Positions 1-6,137 of a DNA stretch of 7,393 bases are shown piece by piece. The notes beneath the pieces are model-generated. The model made no database searches. It had not been told where the DNA came from and saw nothing but the letters and a program-made list of their open reading frames with translations. The position numbers and the translations under genes were made by a program. Source of the stretch: an uncultured Sphingomonas sp. (GTDB taxonomy: Bacteria > Pseudomonadota > Alphaproteobacteria > Sphingomonadales > Sphingomonadaceae). The stretch covers positions 1 to 7,393 of the forward strand of contig CAMPIY010000085.1 of the NCBI GenBank assembly GCA_946886645.1, given 5' to 3'. Position 1 is the stretch's first letter. Every line of letters begins with the position of its first letter.

Positions 1-693
1 AGGCGGCGGCGGGGCCGCGAAGTTGTAGATCAGGCTCGCCAGGAGCGAGTGCGACCGGAACCGGCCGTCCAGCGAGAAGCCGTCTTCGCCAACGCTGCCA
101 AGCTTGACCTTGCGAGCGTTGAAGAAACGATACTTCAGGCCCAGGTCGACATTGGCGCTGATCGCCTTGCGAAGGCCGATGATGCCCTGCCAGGCGAGAC
201 CGCTGTCGCTGTCGCTGATCGAATCGCCGTCGAAGTCGAGCGAATATTTGACGCTGGCGACACCGACACCGGCGCCGACATAGCCGCTCCAGCCGTCGTC
301 ATCACCGAAGTCGAGAAGGCCGTTGACCATCGCCGACCAGACGCGAGCCTTGCCGTCGATGTCATAGGTGCCGGTAAGGATGCCGAGCGGTCCGCCCTGC
401 ACCTGGACTTCGTCGAGACCGGCGCGCTTCCAGCCGAGTTCGGCTTCGACGCGGAACGGACCGAAGTCGTAACCGCCGACCAGGTCGACGTCGATTCCCA
501 GCTTGTGATCGACATCGAACGCATTGTCGATCTCGGTCACAACGACGCCGTCGTCACCGGTAAAATCAAACTCGGTGTCTTCGGCGATCATCGCGCCGCC
601 CTCGATCCCGGCGTACCACGACTTGTCGCGAGCGACAGCCGGAGTTGCCAGGGCGGTCGAAGCGAGCGCAGCCAAAATGGCTAGCTTCCGCAT
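1..693 (-). CDS. OmpA-family outer-membrane protein, N-terminal beta-barrel part (3' end outside window)
   Basis: Reading the minus strand from ATG at 693-691 gives 231 codons without a stop up to the window edge. Residues 1-21 form a signal peptide (basic start MRK, hydrophobic core, AVA cleavage site before RDKSW). The mature part has alternating aromatic/hydrophobic strands with acidic turns (WYAGIEGG, VGGYDFG, VEAELGW, YVGAGVGVA, LGLKYRFF, SLLASLIYNF), typical of an eight-stranded outer-membrane barrel. The last visible residues are a run of prolines after NFAA. In sphingomonad OmpA homologues this linker leads to a peptidoglycan-binding OmpA C-terminal domain, so that domain is expected beyond the edge. 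The start is supported by an AAGGGGA Shine-Dalgarno sequence (about 699-705). It probably links the outer membrane to peptidoglycan. The family assignment is from recalled homologues; the C-terminal domain is inferred. Confidence 0.88.
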   Translation of the reverse strand, partial: MRKLAILAALASTALATPAVARDKSWYAGIEGGAMIAEDTEFDFTGDDGVVVTEIDNAFDVDHKLGIDVDLVGGYDFGPFRVEAELGWKRAGLDEVQVQGGPLGILTGTYDIDGKARVWSAMVNGLLDFGDDDGWSGYVGAGVGVASVKYSLDFDGDSISDSDSGLAWQGIIGLRKAISANVDLGLKYRFFNARKVKLGSVGEDGFSLDGRFRSHSLLASLIYNFAAPPPP

Positions 694-737
694 AAAATTC
701 CCCTTTCACATGCATTCTAGGTAAGAACTGCCCGAAC

Positions 738-767
738 ACATTATGAGAGCGCCGGTTGCGGTGCAAG
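738..767 (-). promoter_or_regulatory. Candidate sigma-70-like promoter of the OmpA-family gene
   Basis: On the minus strand a CATAAT box (745-740, five of six matches to TATAAT) lies 15-16 nt downstream of TTGCAC / CTTGCA (767-761). The predicted transcript start would leave a leader of roughly 40 nt before the ATG at 693. The position fits a gene transcribed separately from the phage-like genes upstream. The spacing is slightly short and the call rests on sequence match alone. Confidence 0.35.
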
Positions 768-796
768 ATTTCAATTCGGCGCGCTGTTGCCCAAAT

Positions 797-817
797 GCCG
801 CACTCCGGGCCTGCGGC
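797..817 (-). terminator. Weak hairpin after the DUF2793 gene
   Basis: GCCGCA (797-802) pairs with TGCGGC (812-817) around a 9-nt loop, 30 nt past the DUF2793 stop codon. On the minus strand it is followed only by ATTT, so the U-tract is poor. It may end the GTA-type transcript before the outer-membrane gene, but it is not a convincing intrinsic terminator. Confidence 0.22.
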
Positions 818-846
818 GCGAAAATCTGTCGAAAATCGGGCCTTGT

Positions 847-1344
847 CTAGCTCGCAATGAGGCCGTGCGCGCGCAGCGAAGCGATAATCGCCGATATTGC
901 TGTCCGGGCTTCCGGATCGACGATGGAACCGCCCGAAGGGGCCATGATGGAGGCTTGCTGTCCGCCCAGCACCTTGATCCCGCCAACCTGGATCTCCCGC
1001 GCCCGAACCACGCCCGACTCCCAAGCGCCGCTTCGACGAACGATTGTTTCGCCCGTCGTTCGGTCGAGCACCTGCGCCCCGTCCGGCGGCGCCACGAGCC
1101 GCCATCCGCCGTCGGTAAATCCGGCGATTGCCCCGGCATTTCCGGCCCAGCTGCCGGTCGGCGCATCTCCGACCAGATAGGTCTGCCCCACCAGCGGGCT
1201 GGCCGGCGGGTCATCGGCCGGCACCCCCTCGACCAACGCACACATCAGCAGGTCGATGCACTGCAACGCTTCGTTGACCTGCAATTCCTTCTGGAACTGG
1301 CCTGGCGCGAGAAATGGCAGCGCGAAGCGCGCGGTCTGGTCCAT
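847..1344 (-). CDS. DUF2793 domain protein of a GTA/prophage tail module
   Basis: This protein of about 165 residues carries the N-terminal signature of DUF2793: DQTARFALPFLAPGQ, then QKELQVNEALQCIDLL. An aspartate- and glycine-rich middle follows (PLVGQTYLVGDAPTGSW, GNAGAIAGFTDGGWRLVAPPDG), then RTTGETIVRRSGAW, and a C-terminus ISAIIASLRAHGLIAS. In sphingomonads and other alphaproteobacteria this family usually sits directly after the GTA or prophage tail-tip gene, as it does here. It is thought to be a virion or tail-associated protein, though its exact role is not established. The frame opens with ATG at 1353, but the AAGGA ribosome-binding site (about 1353-1358) touches that codon and is about 8 nt from the second ATG (1344), so 1344 is preferred. 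It lies 24-33 nt downstream of the tail gene and is probably co-transcribed with it. Confidence 0.85.
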   Translation of the reverse strand: MDQTARFALPFLAPGQFQKELQVNEALQCIDLLMCALVEGVPADDPPASPLVGQTYLVGDAPTGSWAGNAGAIAGFTDGGWRLVAPPDGAQVLDRTTGETIVRRSGAWESGVVRAREIQVGGIKVLGGQQASIMAPSGGSIVDPEARTAISAIIASLRAHGLIAS

Positions 1345-1377
1345 GAAAGTCATCCTTCGACGATTGGTTTTTCGAGT

Positions 1378-3225
1378 TCAAAGCGTGAGCGTTGCGGCGA
1401 TGCCGTGTGAGACGGCCCGCGGGCCAATAGTGACGACGGTCAAGCCGATGGCCTCCCCGACAGGCGCGGGAAGGTCCCCGAGGTCGCAGGCAATGCTGGT
1501 CATCGCCGTCTCGACGACGGCTTGCCCACGCGAGCCCTCGATCGTCACGCGGTAGAGTTCGGCGAACGGATCGTCCGGAACGCCGACCCCGTCCAGCCAG
1601 TCCCAGCCGCGATGGCTTCGCCTGATCCAGCTTGCGCCAATGCCTCCGCTCTCGCGCCAAAGCTTCAGGTGGCATGGCGACGGCGGCCGCATTGCTTCGC
1701 CGGTCAGGACGCGCTGCGCCTCTGGCAGCGGAGCGGCATCGCCGATCCCATGGGCGATGGCGGTAAGCGTCGCGCCAATTGCTCCCGGCGAAGGTTCGAC
1801 TTGCTGGATGCCCGAACCGATCAGGCAGAATGGCTCGCCGGACTGATGCCCTCCGGCCGCCCATTCCGTCCCGCGCCTCCCGCGGAGCAGCCGCGACAGC
1901 CTGAAGGTTTGCGGCGCAATCTCCTCCGCCCGCCCGAACTGGATCAGTTCCTCGCCGAGTTTCGCGAGGTTCGCCCCCGCCATCAGCGCCTCGTCGTCCG
2001 CGTTGAGCAGCACCGCCGACGATCCGACAAGCTTGACCCTCACCGATGACCGCTCGTCCACAACCATTGGCGCCCGGCCATCCAGGACCGACAACGCGCG
2101 ACCCACAATTGCCTGCCGCCGAATGGCAATCGACGGCATCGTTTCCGTGCCCAGGCGCAGCTCGACCGGAACCGCTTTCCATGCGCCGCTGGCCGCGGCC
2201 GCGACGAAGGCGAGCGGTGCATCGGAGAGCGTCCCGCCACTGGACGGAGCCTCGAACAGGACCAGCTCGCTCCGCCCGATCGGCTGGTCGGGCTCCGTAA
2301 CCGAGCGGCCGGGATCGGCGGGAAGCACGGGAACGCCGGCCGGCGCTTCCTCGGCCTCAATGCCGACCGACAGACCGTCGATCGTCACCGACCGGGCGAT
2401 CCACGCCCGTTCCTCGCCGGCGGCATGGATCGCTTCGCCCGGGCGAAGCGTCATCCGGGATGGCGGCAGGCTGAACCTGACGCTGCTCCCCCGTCGGTAT
2501 CTGCGGGCCAGCGCGTCTTCCACCAAGGCCCTGGCCTGGTCGCCGGTCAGCACCGCCGGCAGTTCGATCCGCTCGCTTCGGGCGCCCTGCTGCCCGGCGA
2601 ATGCTTGCATTTGCCCTGTCTGATAATCGCGTTGGGGATCGTAATAGGTCATTGCCAGGCTGGCCGGCATGTCACTCTCCGCCGGGCGATCACGATCGAA
2701 GGACGGCTTCGCCCTGCCGTCAGCATCGCAGCCCAGCTCTTCCTTGCCGATCAGGGTCGGCGGCCCGTCCGCCGGCGAGTGCAATCGCCCGTCGCGCTCC
2801 GCCAGTTGCACCCCGCACAGCTCGACCAACGCCGCGATGCTGTCGCCAACCGACGCGCCATGCGCCGCATAGCCGGGCAGTGGCCGACCATCGCCCGCGT
2901 CGATCAGCCCGCTGCTAACATCTCGAAGCATATCGCCAATCGCGACCGCTTCATCGGCCACGACTTCGAAGGTCAGCATCGGGACGCGCCCGCCGAATTC
3001 GCCGAGGTCCAGCTCCTCGAAGATCGCCAACGCCAATCCCCGGTAGGCCGGCGTCCGCTCGATCCCCTCGATCGAAGCGATCAGCGGAACAGGGCGAATA
3101 TGACGCCATTGTACGGCGCCCCGTCCACCAGCAGCGCCGCTCCGAAGATCATCTGGCCGAACAGCACGGACAAGAGGCTCCGCGTTTTCGGCCCTGCGCG
3201 CAACCAATTGGCGAGGCCGAACCAA
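1378..3225 (-). CDS. GTA/prophage-type tail-tip ('host specificity') protein, apparently lacking its N-terminus
   Basis: The open frame encodes 615 residues. Residues 48-88 match the conserved core of GTA tail-tip proteins (related to Rhodobacter GTA orfg15): LIASIEG, then RTPAYRGLALAIFEELDL and GGRVPMLTFEV. Later segments also fit: TYYDPQRDYQTGQMQA (193-208), a beta-rich middle, RLLRGRRGTEWAAGGH (445-460, like the Rcc01698 C-terminal region), and IRRSHRGWDWLDGV (534-547). The protein would sit at the baseplate or tip of a phage-like particle and contact the recipient cell. Intact sphingomonad homologues, from recall, carry about 160 residues before LIASIEG, beginning with a glycine-rich segment. 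Here residues 1-47 are arginine-rich, unlike the family, and overlap a membrane-protein gene read in another frame. The real product therefore probably starts near 3084 or the gene is a 5'-truncated relic; no good ATG with a ribosome-binding site is visible there. Identity is secure, start and function are not. Confidence 0.8.
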   Translation of the reverse strand: MVRPRQLVARRAENAEPLVRAVRPDDLRSGAAGGRGAVQWRHIRPVPLIASIEGIERTPAYRGLALAIFEELDLGEFGGRVPMLTFEVVADEAVAIGDMLRDVSSGLIDAGDGRPLPGYAAHGASVGDSIAALVELCGVQLAERDGRLHSPADGPPTLIGKEELGCDADGRAKPSFDRDRPAESDMPASLAMTYYDPQRDYQTGQMQAFAGQQGARSERIELPAVLTGDQARALVEDALARRYRRGSSVRFSLPPSRMTLRPGEAIHAAGEERAWIARSVTIDGLSVGIEAEEAPAGVPVLPADPGRSVTEPDQPIGRSELVLFEAPSSGGTLSDAPLAFVAAAASGAWKAVPVELRLGTETMPSIAIRRQAIVGRALSVLDGRAPMVVDERSSVRVKLVGSSAVLLNADDEALMAGANLAKLGEELIQFGRAEEIAPQTFRLSRLLRGRRGTEWAAGGHQSGEPFCLIGSGIQQVEPSPGAIGATLTAIAHGIGDAAPLPEAQRVLTGEAMRPPSPCHLKLWRESGGIGASWIRRSHRGWDWLDGVGVPDDPFAELYRVTIEGSRGQAVVETAMTSIACDLGDLPAPVGEAIGLTVVTIGPRAVSHGIAATLTL

Positions 3226-3287
3226 AGCCCCGCGGTCAGCAGCGCCACCATCGCCGCGATGGCGCAGAACATGATGGCGCCGTTCAT
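3081..3287 (-). CDS. Small unidentified membrane protein (68 aa)
   Basis: ATG at 3287 opens a 68-residue frame ending in TGA at 3083-3081. Two hydrophobic segments are visible: about residues 4-26 (IMFCAIAAMVALLTAGLWFG, then LANW) and about 40-66 (SVLFGQMIFGAALLV, GVIFALFR). They are separated by the basic stretch RAGPKTR, which would face the cytoplasm by the positive-inside rule. The start lies 4 nt after the stop of the upstream membrane gene, so the two are probably one operon. A longer in-frame start at 3356 would add a proline- and arginine-rich leader that does not fit. The frame overlaps the doubtful first 47 codons of the tail-tip gene, and I believe this frame is the coding one. No family was recognised. 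Confidence 0.5.
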   Translation of the reverse strand: MNGAIMFCAIAAMVALLTAGLWFGLANWLRAGPKTRSLLSVLFGQMIFGAALLVDGAPYNGVIFALFR

Positions 3288-3291
3288 TCGC

Positions 3292-3540
3292 CTAGCTTCG
3301 TCCGCGAAGCCGGGACAGCGAACGGCCGGCGGCCACGCCGATCGCCGCACCGGCAAGGATCATCGGCGTGACGAGCGCCAGTCCAAGCGGCGACGGCGGC
3401 TCGCCAATGTACAGCAAGAGGCCGGCGAGCAGCGCGAGGGAGCTCGCCCCAACGACGCGCAGCGTGGATCGCGGAAACAACAGCTCCCCGCCCACGCCGG
3501 ACAGAACCGCCATCAGGAAGATCAGGCCATGCGGTGACAT
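3292..3540 (-). CDS. Small unidentified membrane protein (82 aa)
   Basis: ATG at 3540 opens a frame of 82 residues with a strongly GC-biased third codon position, like neighbouring real genes. Three hydrophobic segments are seen: about residues 5-20 (GLIFLMAVLSGVGGEL), 28-46 (RVVGASSLALLAGLLLYIG) and 54-72 (LALVTPMILAGAAIGVAAG). A basic tail RSLSRLRGRS follows. No cytoplasmic domain is present, so it may be a partner or small accessory membrane protein; its function is unknown. The ribosome-binding site is weak. Only 25 nt separate the start from the first palindromic repeat copy, so its promoter must overlap or lie beyond that repeat. It is followed after 4 nt by the 68-residue membrane gene. 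Confidence 0.55.
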   Translation of the reverse strand: MSPHGLIFLMAVLSGVGGELLFPRSTLRVVGASSLALLAGLLLYIGEPPSPLGLALVTPMILAGAAIGVAAGRSLSRLRGRS

Positions 3541-3565
3541 GCGCCCACATTCGCACCGGCCCCCA

Positions 3566-3593
3566 ATGTCCGCAATGGGTGGAAAGCGGTCAT
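3566..3593 (+). repeat. Palindromic repeat copy 1 (divergent boundary)
   Basis: Left arm ATGTCCGC, 12-nt loop AATGGGTGGAAA, right arm GCGGTCAT. The arms pair over 8 positions with one T-T mismatch. It lies between the start of the 82-residue membrane gene on the minus strand and the start of the six-cysteine gene on the plus strand. Confidence 0.85.
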
Positions 3594-3629
3594 AAGCCGA
3601 TGTAGCGTCTCCTTTGCGGGAGGAAGCAA

Positions 3630-3947
3630 ATGCAGCGTTTGGTAATTGCTTTTGCAGCTCTGATGCTCGCTGGCGGAGCCAACCGTCCGCCGGTAACCAA
3701 GCCTAGTCTTTCCGCCTCAATCAAGGCTGCAGAAGCTGCAACTTCCAAGGCATCTTGCCGCGCAGCCATAGGGCAAACCAAGGCGTCAAATGTCGCAAAG
3801 TATTGCAGTTGGGTTTCGAGCGCGACACATCCCCCCTGCAATGTCCAGAACTCCTGCCCAATGATGATTGAGCATATAAGATATATGTGCAGGGCTACTG
3901 ATGATGACGCGACGTTGGCGGCGTGTGAGCGCCTCTACAGTCGCTAA
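3630..3947 (+). CDS. Small secreted six-cysteine protein of unknown function (105 aa)
   Basis: The ATG at 3630 is preceded by a near-ideal ribosome-binding site GGGAGGAAG (3618-3626). Residues 1-17 (MQRLVIAFAALMLAGGA) resemble a signal peptide. The remainder has six cysteines at positions 43, 59, 70, 76, 87 and 99, including the segment ATHPPCNVQNSC (65-76), consistent with up to three disulfides in the periplasm or outside the cell. I recall similar 'THPPCN..N.C' small hypothetical proteins in sphingomonads but know no function for them. Base composition differs from the left half of the window: by hand count 3841-3900 is about 43% GC against about 77% at 2281-2340. The segment includes unusual codons for such a genome (ATA AGA TAT), suggesting recent acquisition or weak codon selection. 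The gene is a single-gene unit bounded by repeat copies 1 and 2. Confidence 0.7.
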   Translation: MQRLVIAFAALMLAGGANRPPVTKPSLSASIKAAEAATSKASCRAAIGQTKASNVAKYCSWVSSATHPPCNVQNSCPMMIEHIRYMCRATDDDATLAACERLYSR

Positions 3948-3962
3948 CCAAAGAAGCCTACC

Positions 3963-3994
3963 TAATGACCGCAACGGATCGAAAGCGGACATTA
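3963..3994 (+). repeat. Palindromic repeat copy 2 (convergent boundary)
   Basis: Left arm TAATGACCGC, 12-nt loop AACGGATCGAAA, right arm GCGGACATTA. Ten paired positions with one A-A mismatch. It sits 15 nt after the stop of the six-cysteine gene and 10 nt from the stop of the convergent DUF2306-like gene, where it could act as a transcript-end hairpin for both, though there is no U-tract. Confidence 0.85.
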
Positions 3995-4004
3995 ACCGCC
4001 CAAA

Positions 4005-4658
4005 TCAATTGCCCGGTCTTACCCGCTGCACCTTCCGAGCCCCCTCGGGCCATTGCAAAACCATTTCGCAAACGAGCAGCGGCCCGACCCACGATAGCCA
4101 GATGAAGGCGTCTTCGCCCATTGGGACGAAGCGCGAAGCGATACGGCAAAAGACAAACGACCATACGAGAACATAGCTTCGCACCATCCATTGCGAATGG
4201 CTCTGGAAGCGGCGATTACGCGCCGCCCGCAGTCCGAGCGTAGCAAAGCACAGCCAGGCAGTCGCGAGCGTCAGTAAAGATACGCTAATTGCGGTCAGGA
4301 TGGGGCCTCCCGGCGTCTTGTGCGCGGGACTCGCGGTGACGATCATCGCCACAACCGCGCCGAACGCTCCGAAGGCAAGATATGCCTTCCCAACCTTCCG
4401 ATGCAGCGGGTAATTGTTGTTGCGCGCGGCAAGGTAGAGGTTAAGTCCACCAAGGAAGAGCATCCCGGTGCCGCCGATCATGTGCGCGAACGTTAGCGCG
4501 AAGTGGCCCTTGTGCACGCCGACATTGGACAGGGTAGCCACTGGCCAGGCGATCATCCACCAAGCGACCGCACTGCTGATGATGGCCGCCGCGAGGAGGA
4601 TTCCGTTCCGCGTTGTCCACAGCGACCTTCGTCGTGCGGTAACTGCTTCTGACGCCAT
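4005..4658 (-). CDS. DUF2306-like polytopic membrane protein
   Basis: This 217-residue protein has about six hydrophobic segments: residues 19-40, 52-77, 91-109, 118-141, 158-176 and 183-203. Conserved-looking histidines of the DUF2306 family are present: H59 in FAHMIGG, H86 in HRKVGKAYL, and H154 in SHSQWMVRSYVLVWSFVFCR, where the 'H..WM.RSY' motif is the most characteristic. Such proteins are predicted inner-membrane proteins of unknown activity; the histidines suggest metal or haem binding, but this is inference. The start at ATG 4658 is supported by AAGGGGG about 8 nt upstream. The C-terminal tail is basic (GARKVQRVRPGN). The gene stands alone, facing the plus-strand gene at 4850 across repeat copy 3 and converging with the six-cysteine gene across copy 2. 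Confidence 0.78.
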   Translation of the reverse strand: MASEAVTARRRSLWTTRNGILLAAAIISSAVAWWMIAWPVATLSNVGVHKGHFALTFAHMIGGTGMLFLGGLNLYLAARNNNYPLHRKVGKAYLAFGAFGAVVAMIVTASPAHKTPGGPILTAISVSLLTLATAWLCFATLGLRAARNRRFQSHSQWMVRSYVLVWSFVFCRIASRFVPMGEDAFIWLSWVGPLLVCEMVLQWPEGARKVQRVRPGN

Positions 4659-4720
4659 TTGCCGCGCCCCCTTGCTCCGGTTTTCCGGAAGAACGAAGCG
4701 ATGGTCAATTGCCTATGGCG

Positions 4721-4774
4721 CTAATGACCGCAATGGGTCGCTTGTGGGCGAAACGGGTGGAAAGAGGTCATTAG
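4721..4774 (+). repeat. Palindromic repeat copy 3, enlarged to 54 bp (divergent boundary)
   Basis: The outer arms CTAATGACC (4721-4729) and GGTCATTAG (4766-4774) pair perfectly over 9 bp. The interior is about 20 bp longer than in the other copies and contains two loop-like motifs, CAATGGGTCG and AAACGGGTGG, as if the core had been partly duplicated or two copies had fused. It lies in the 191-bp gap between the divergent genes starting at 4658 and 4850. Confidence 0.75.
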
Positions 4775-4800
4775 GGGCGGCGGATGAGGGTAGCTACAAT
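4771..4800 (+). promoter_or_regulatory. Candidate promoter of the plus-strand gene at 4850
   Basis: TACAAT at 4795-4800 matches five of six bases of the -10 consensus. A weak -35-like TTAGGG (4771-4776) lies 18 nt upstream and overlaps the right arm of repeat copy 3. This would give a leader of about 40 nt. The -35 element is poor, so the call is tentative. Confidence 0.3.
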
Positions 4801-4849
4801 GCGGAAAATTTCGTGTTAGCGTTCGCCCTGCTCGTCGGGGGGCTGCAAA

Positions 4850-5557
4850 ATGTTTCAGGCGGTACGTCATTGGTGGGGAAGCGGTCGAGGCAGGATCACC
4901 GCACGCTTGTTCGCGTTCGAGTTCATCGTGGTCGTGACTGGCGTTCTCGTTGCGCAGGCACTAGCCAACTGGGCACAGGACCGTGCCGCCTTCAAGGCAA
5001 TGCAGGAGGCCAAGGCACGCGCCGAAGTTGAAATCAGCGACAACATGTACGCTGCCAGCGTCTACCAGGCAGCGATCCCCTGTTTCGAAGATCGCATGCG
5101 CGAAGTGATGCGCACAGCGAGCAAAGGGCCGGTTGATCGCCAGATGGCCGTTCGCCCGTCCCTCAAATCTTCCGGGCTATCCAAGATTGGCGAACAATCG
5201 GCATTGCTCTTGCGGAAAGAGAATGGGGACCGATGGTCGAACCTGTTCGACGCGCTCGCTCGTAGCATTTTCGACATCGATTACCGGAGTTCGAGAGTGG
5301 CCGAAGAATGGGGCAGGATTGCCCTAGCGGACCCGACCAACGGCGACGTCAGCTTGGGCGACCGCCTTGCGGCGCGGGAGGCGGCGGCGAACATACTGGC
5401 TCATCTGCGCGGAATGAGGATCAATGCCGACAACATTCTGCAGCTGGGAGCGCAGCTTGGTCTCAGACCGCTTTCGGCAACCGAACCCGAATACGGCCCC
5501 CCAAAGACATGCAGCGCAATCTGGAAAAGCGGGAGAAGCGATCCCCCGTTGAGCTAA
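4850..5557 (+). CDS. Single-pass membrane protein of unknown function (235 aa)
   Basis: ATG at 4850 follows GGGGGG (about 4837-4842) with an 7-nt gap. The protein opens with a basic amphipathic stretch (HWWGSGRGRITARL), then one transmembrane segment at about 22-38 (AFEFIVVVTGVLVAQAL). A long, mostly helical and charged region follows, starting NWAQDRAAFKAMQEAKARAE. Two cysteines, C78 (in AAIPCFEDRM) and C221 (near the C-terminus), could form a disulfide if the domain is periplasmic. The 'FE.IVVV.GVL.A...NW' N-terminus resembles small-anchor proteins of the DUF6090 type and many hypothetical proteins of sphingomonads and other alphaproteobacteria. I do not know a function. The stop codon lies 4 nt before repeat copy 4. 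The gene is alone in its transcription unit. Confidence 0.68.
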   Translation: MFQAVRHWWGSGRGRITARLFAFEFIVVVTGVLVAQALANWAQDRAAFKAMQEAKARAEVEISDNMYAASVYQAAIPCFEDRMREVMRTASKGPVDRQMAVRPSLKSSGLSKIGEQSALLLRKENGDRWSNLFDALARSIFDIDYRSSRVAEEWGRIALADPTNGDVSLGDRLAAREAAANILAHLRGMRINADNILQLGAQLGLRPLSATEPEYGPPKTCSAIWKSGRSDPPLS

Positions 5558-5561
5558 GCGG

Positions 5562-5594
5562 CTAATATCCGCAACGGGTGGAAAGCGGTCATAA
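5562..5594 (+). repeat. Palindromic repeat copy 4 (convergent boundary)
   Basis: Left arm CTAATATCCGC, 12-nt loop AACGGGTGGAAA, right arm GCGGTCATAA. The arms carry several mismatches, so this is a decayed copy. It fills nearly the whole 39-bp gap between the stop codons of two convergent genes (5557 and 5597). Confidence 0.82.
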
Positions 5595-5596
5595 AT

Positions 5597-5899
5597 TCAG
5601 CCTTGAAACGACCCGTGTGTTTGTGACGTCGGGCTGTCGAGTTCCTCCTCAAAATGAAGGCGAATAGCCTGTAGGGCTGCTTCCTTCTCGCGACCCGTCA
5701 GGGATGAAACAGCGTCGGCAAGATGCCTCGTCACATCCGCCAGCACCATGCCCCAAGCCCTTTCCTCACCGATACCTTCGCTCTCGTAGACCCCAACCTT
5801 CAATGAGCAATGCAGGCCGTGTTCCGCGACCCATACTCTCATGAGTTCCCAAGATTGGTCATCACGTTGGGCCGCTGGCGGCATGGCAAGTTGGCTCAC
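5597..5899 (-). CDS. DUF5076 domain protein (100 aa)
   Basis: This small soluble protein matches the DUF5076 pattern: MPPAAQRDDQSWELMRVWVAE, then HGLHCSLKVGVYE, RAWGMVLADVTRHLADAVS, and a final helix QAIRLHFEEELDSPTS. No signal peptide or membrane segment is seen, so it should be cytoplasmic. The family is common in alphaproteobacteria and its function is not known to me. The start is GTG at 5899-5897, supported by AGAGGA about 8 nt upstream. An ATG five codons further in is the alternative but lacks a good ribosome-binding site. The gene is transcribed alone, converging with the gene at 4850 across repeat copy 4, with copy 5 some 48 bp upstream of its start. Confidence 0.82.
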   Translation of the reverse strand: MSQLAMPPAAQRDDQSWELMRVWVAEHGLHCSLKVGVYESEGIGEERAWGMVLADVTRHLADAVSSLTGREKEAALQAIRLHFEEELDSPTSQTHGSFQG

Positions 5900-5947
5900 A
5901 TCATGTCCTCTGCTGGGTAACTGTGGAGCTACGTTGGCAGAGTCCGG

Positions 5948-5980
5948 CTAATGACTGCAATGGGTCGAAAGCTGCCATAG
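5948..5980 (+). repeat. Palindromic repeat copy 5
   Basis: Left arm CTAATGACTGC, 12-nt loop AATGGGTCGAAA, right arm GCTGCCATAG. Several arm positions no longer pair, making this the most diverged copy of standard length. A separate short palindrome CTAAC-TTTC-GTTAG follows at 5984-5997. The copy lies upstream of the DUF5076 start. Confidence 0.8.
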
Positions 5981-6036
5981 CCCCTAACTTTCGTTAGCTG
6001 CACTGCCTTCCCTGCCCTCGCTAGCCTCGGGCGACG

Positions 6037-6120
6037 ATGAAGCCCGATTTGAATCACCCAAGCTGGCGGCTGATACTTGGCACCGCCGGCCTCATCATCA
6101 TCCTGACGATGATCGTCTAG
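6037..6120 (+). CDS. Possible 27-residue single-helix membrane peptide
   Basis: ATG at 6037 opens 27 codons ending in TAG at 6118-6120. The product has a polar start (MKPDLNHPSWR) and a continuous hydrophobic C-terminal helix (LILGTAGLIIILTMIV), a layout common in small bacterial membrane proteins. It fills the otherwise empty 158-bp stretch between repeat copy 5 and the permease stop. A stem TCGGGC/GCCCGA (6027-6032, 6042-6047) flanks the ATG and leaves it in the loop; no strong ribosome-binding site is seen. If real, it preserves the strand alternation of this region. It could equally be a chance frame. Confidence 0.3.
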   Translation: MKPDLNHPSWRLILGTAGLIIILTMIV

Positions 6121-6137
6121 CGGCGGCCCGCCGTGCC

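Noticed and set aside
49..684. Long plus-strand open frame (211 aa) across the left edge
   Set aside because: It is antisense to the OmpA-family gene, which has a signal peptide, ribosome-binding site and clear barrel pattern. The plus-strand product has no recognisable fold.
1211..2182. Minus-strand 323-residue open frame
   Set aside because: It is an arginine/glycine-rich out-of-frame reading of the GTA tail gene, running on into the DUF2793 gene, produced by high GC.
2425..3537. Plus-strand 370-residue open frame
   Set aside because: It is opposite the tail-tip and membrane-protein genes and has low-complexity composition. No start signal was found.
3566..3593. Small proteins ending or starting with AMGGKR or NGSKAD peptides
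   Set aside because: These recurring peptides are just translations of the repeat and should not be taken as conserved protein motifs.
3963..3994. Bidirectional intrinsic terminator
   Set aside because: The convergent position and hairpin fit, but no U-tract follows on either strand, so terminator function is left as a possibility only.
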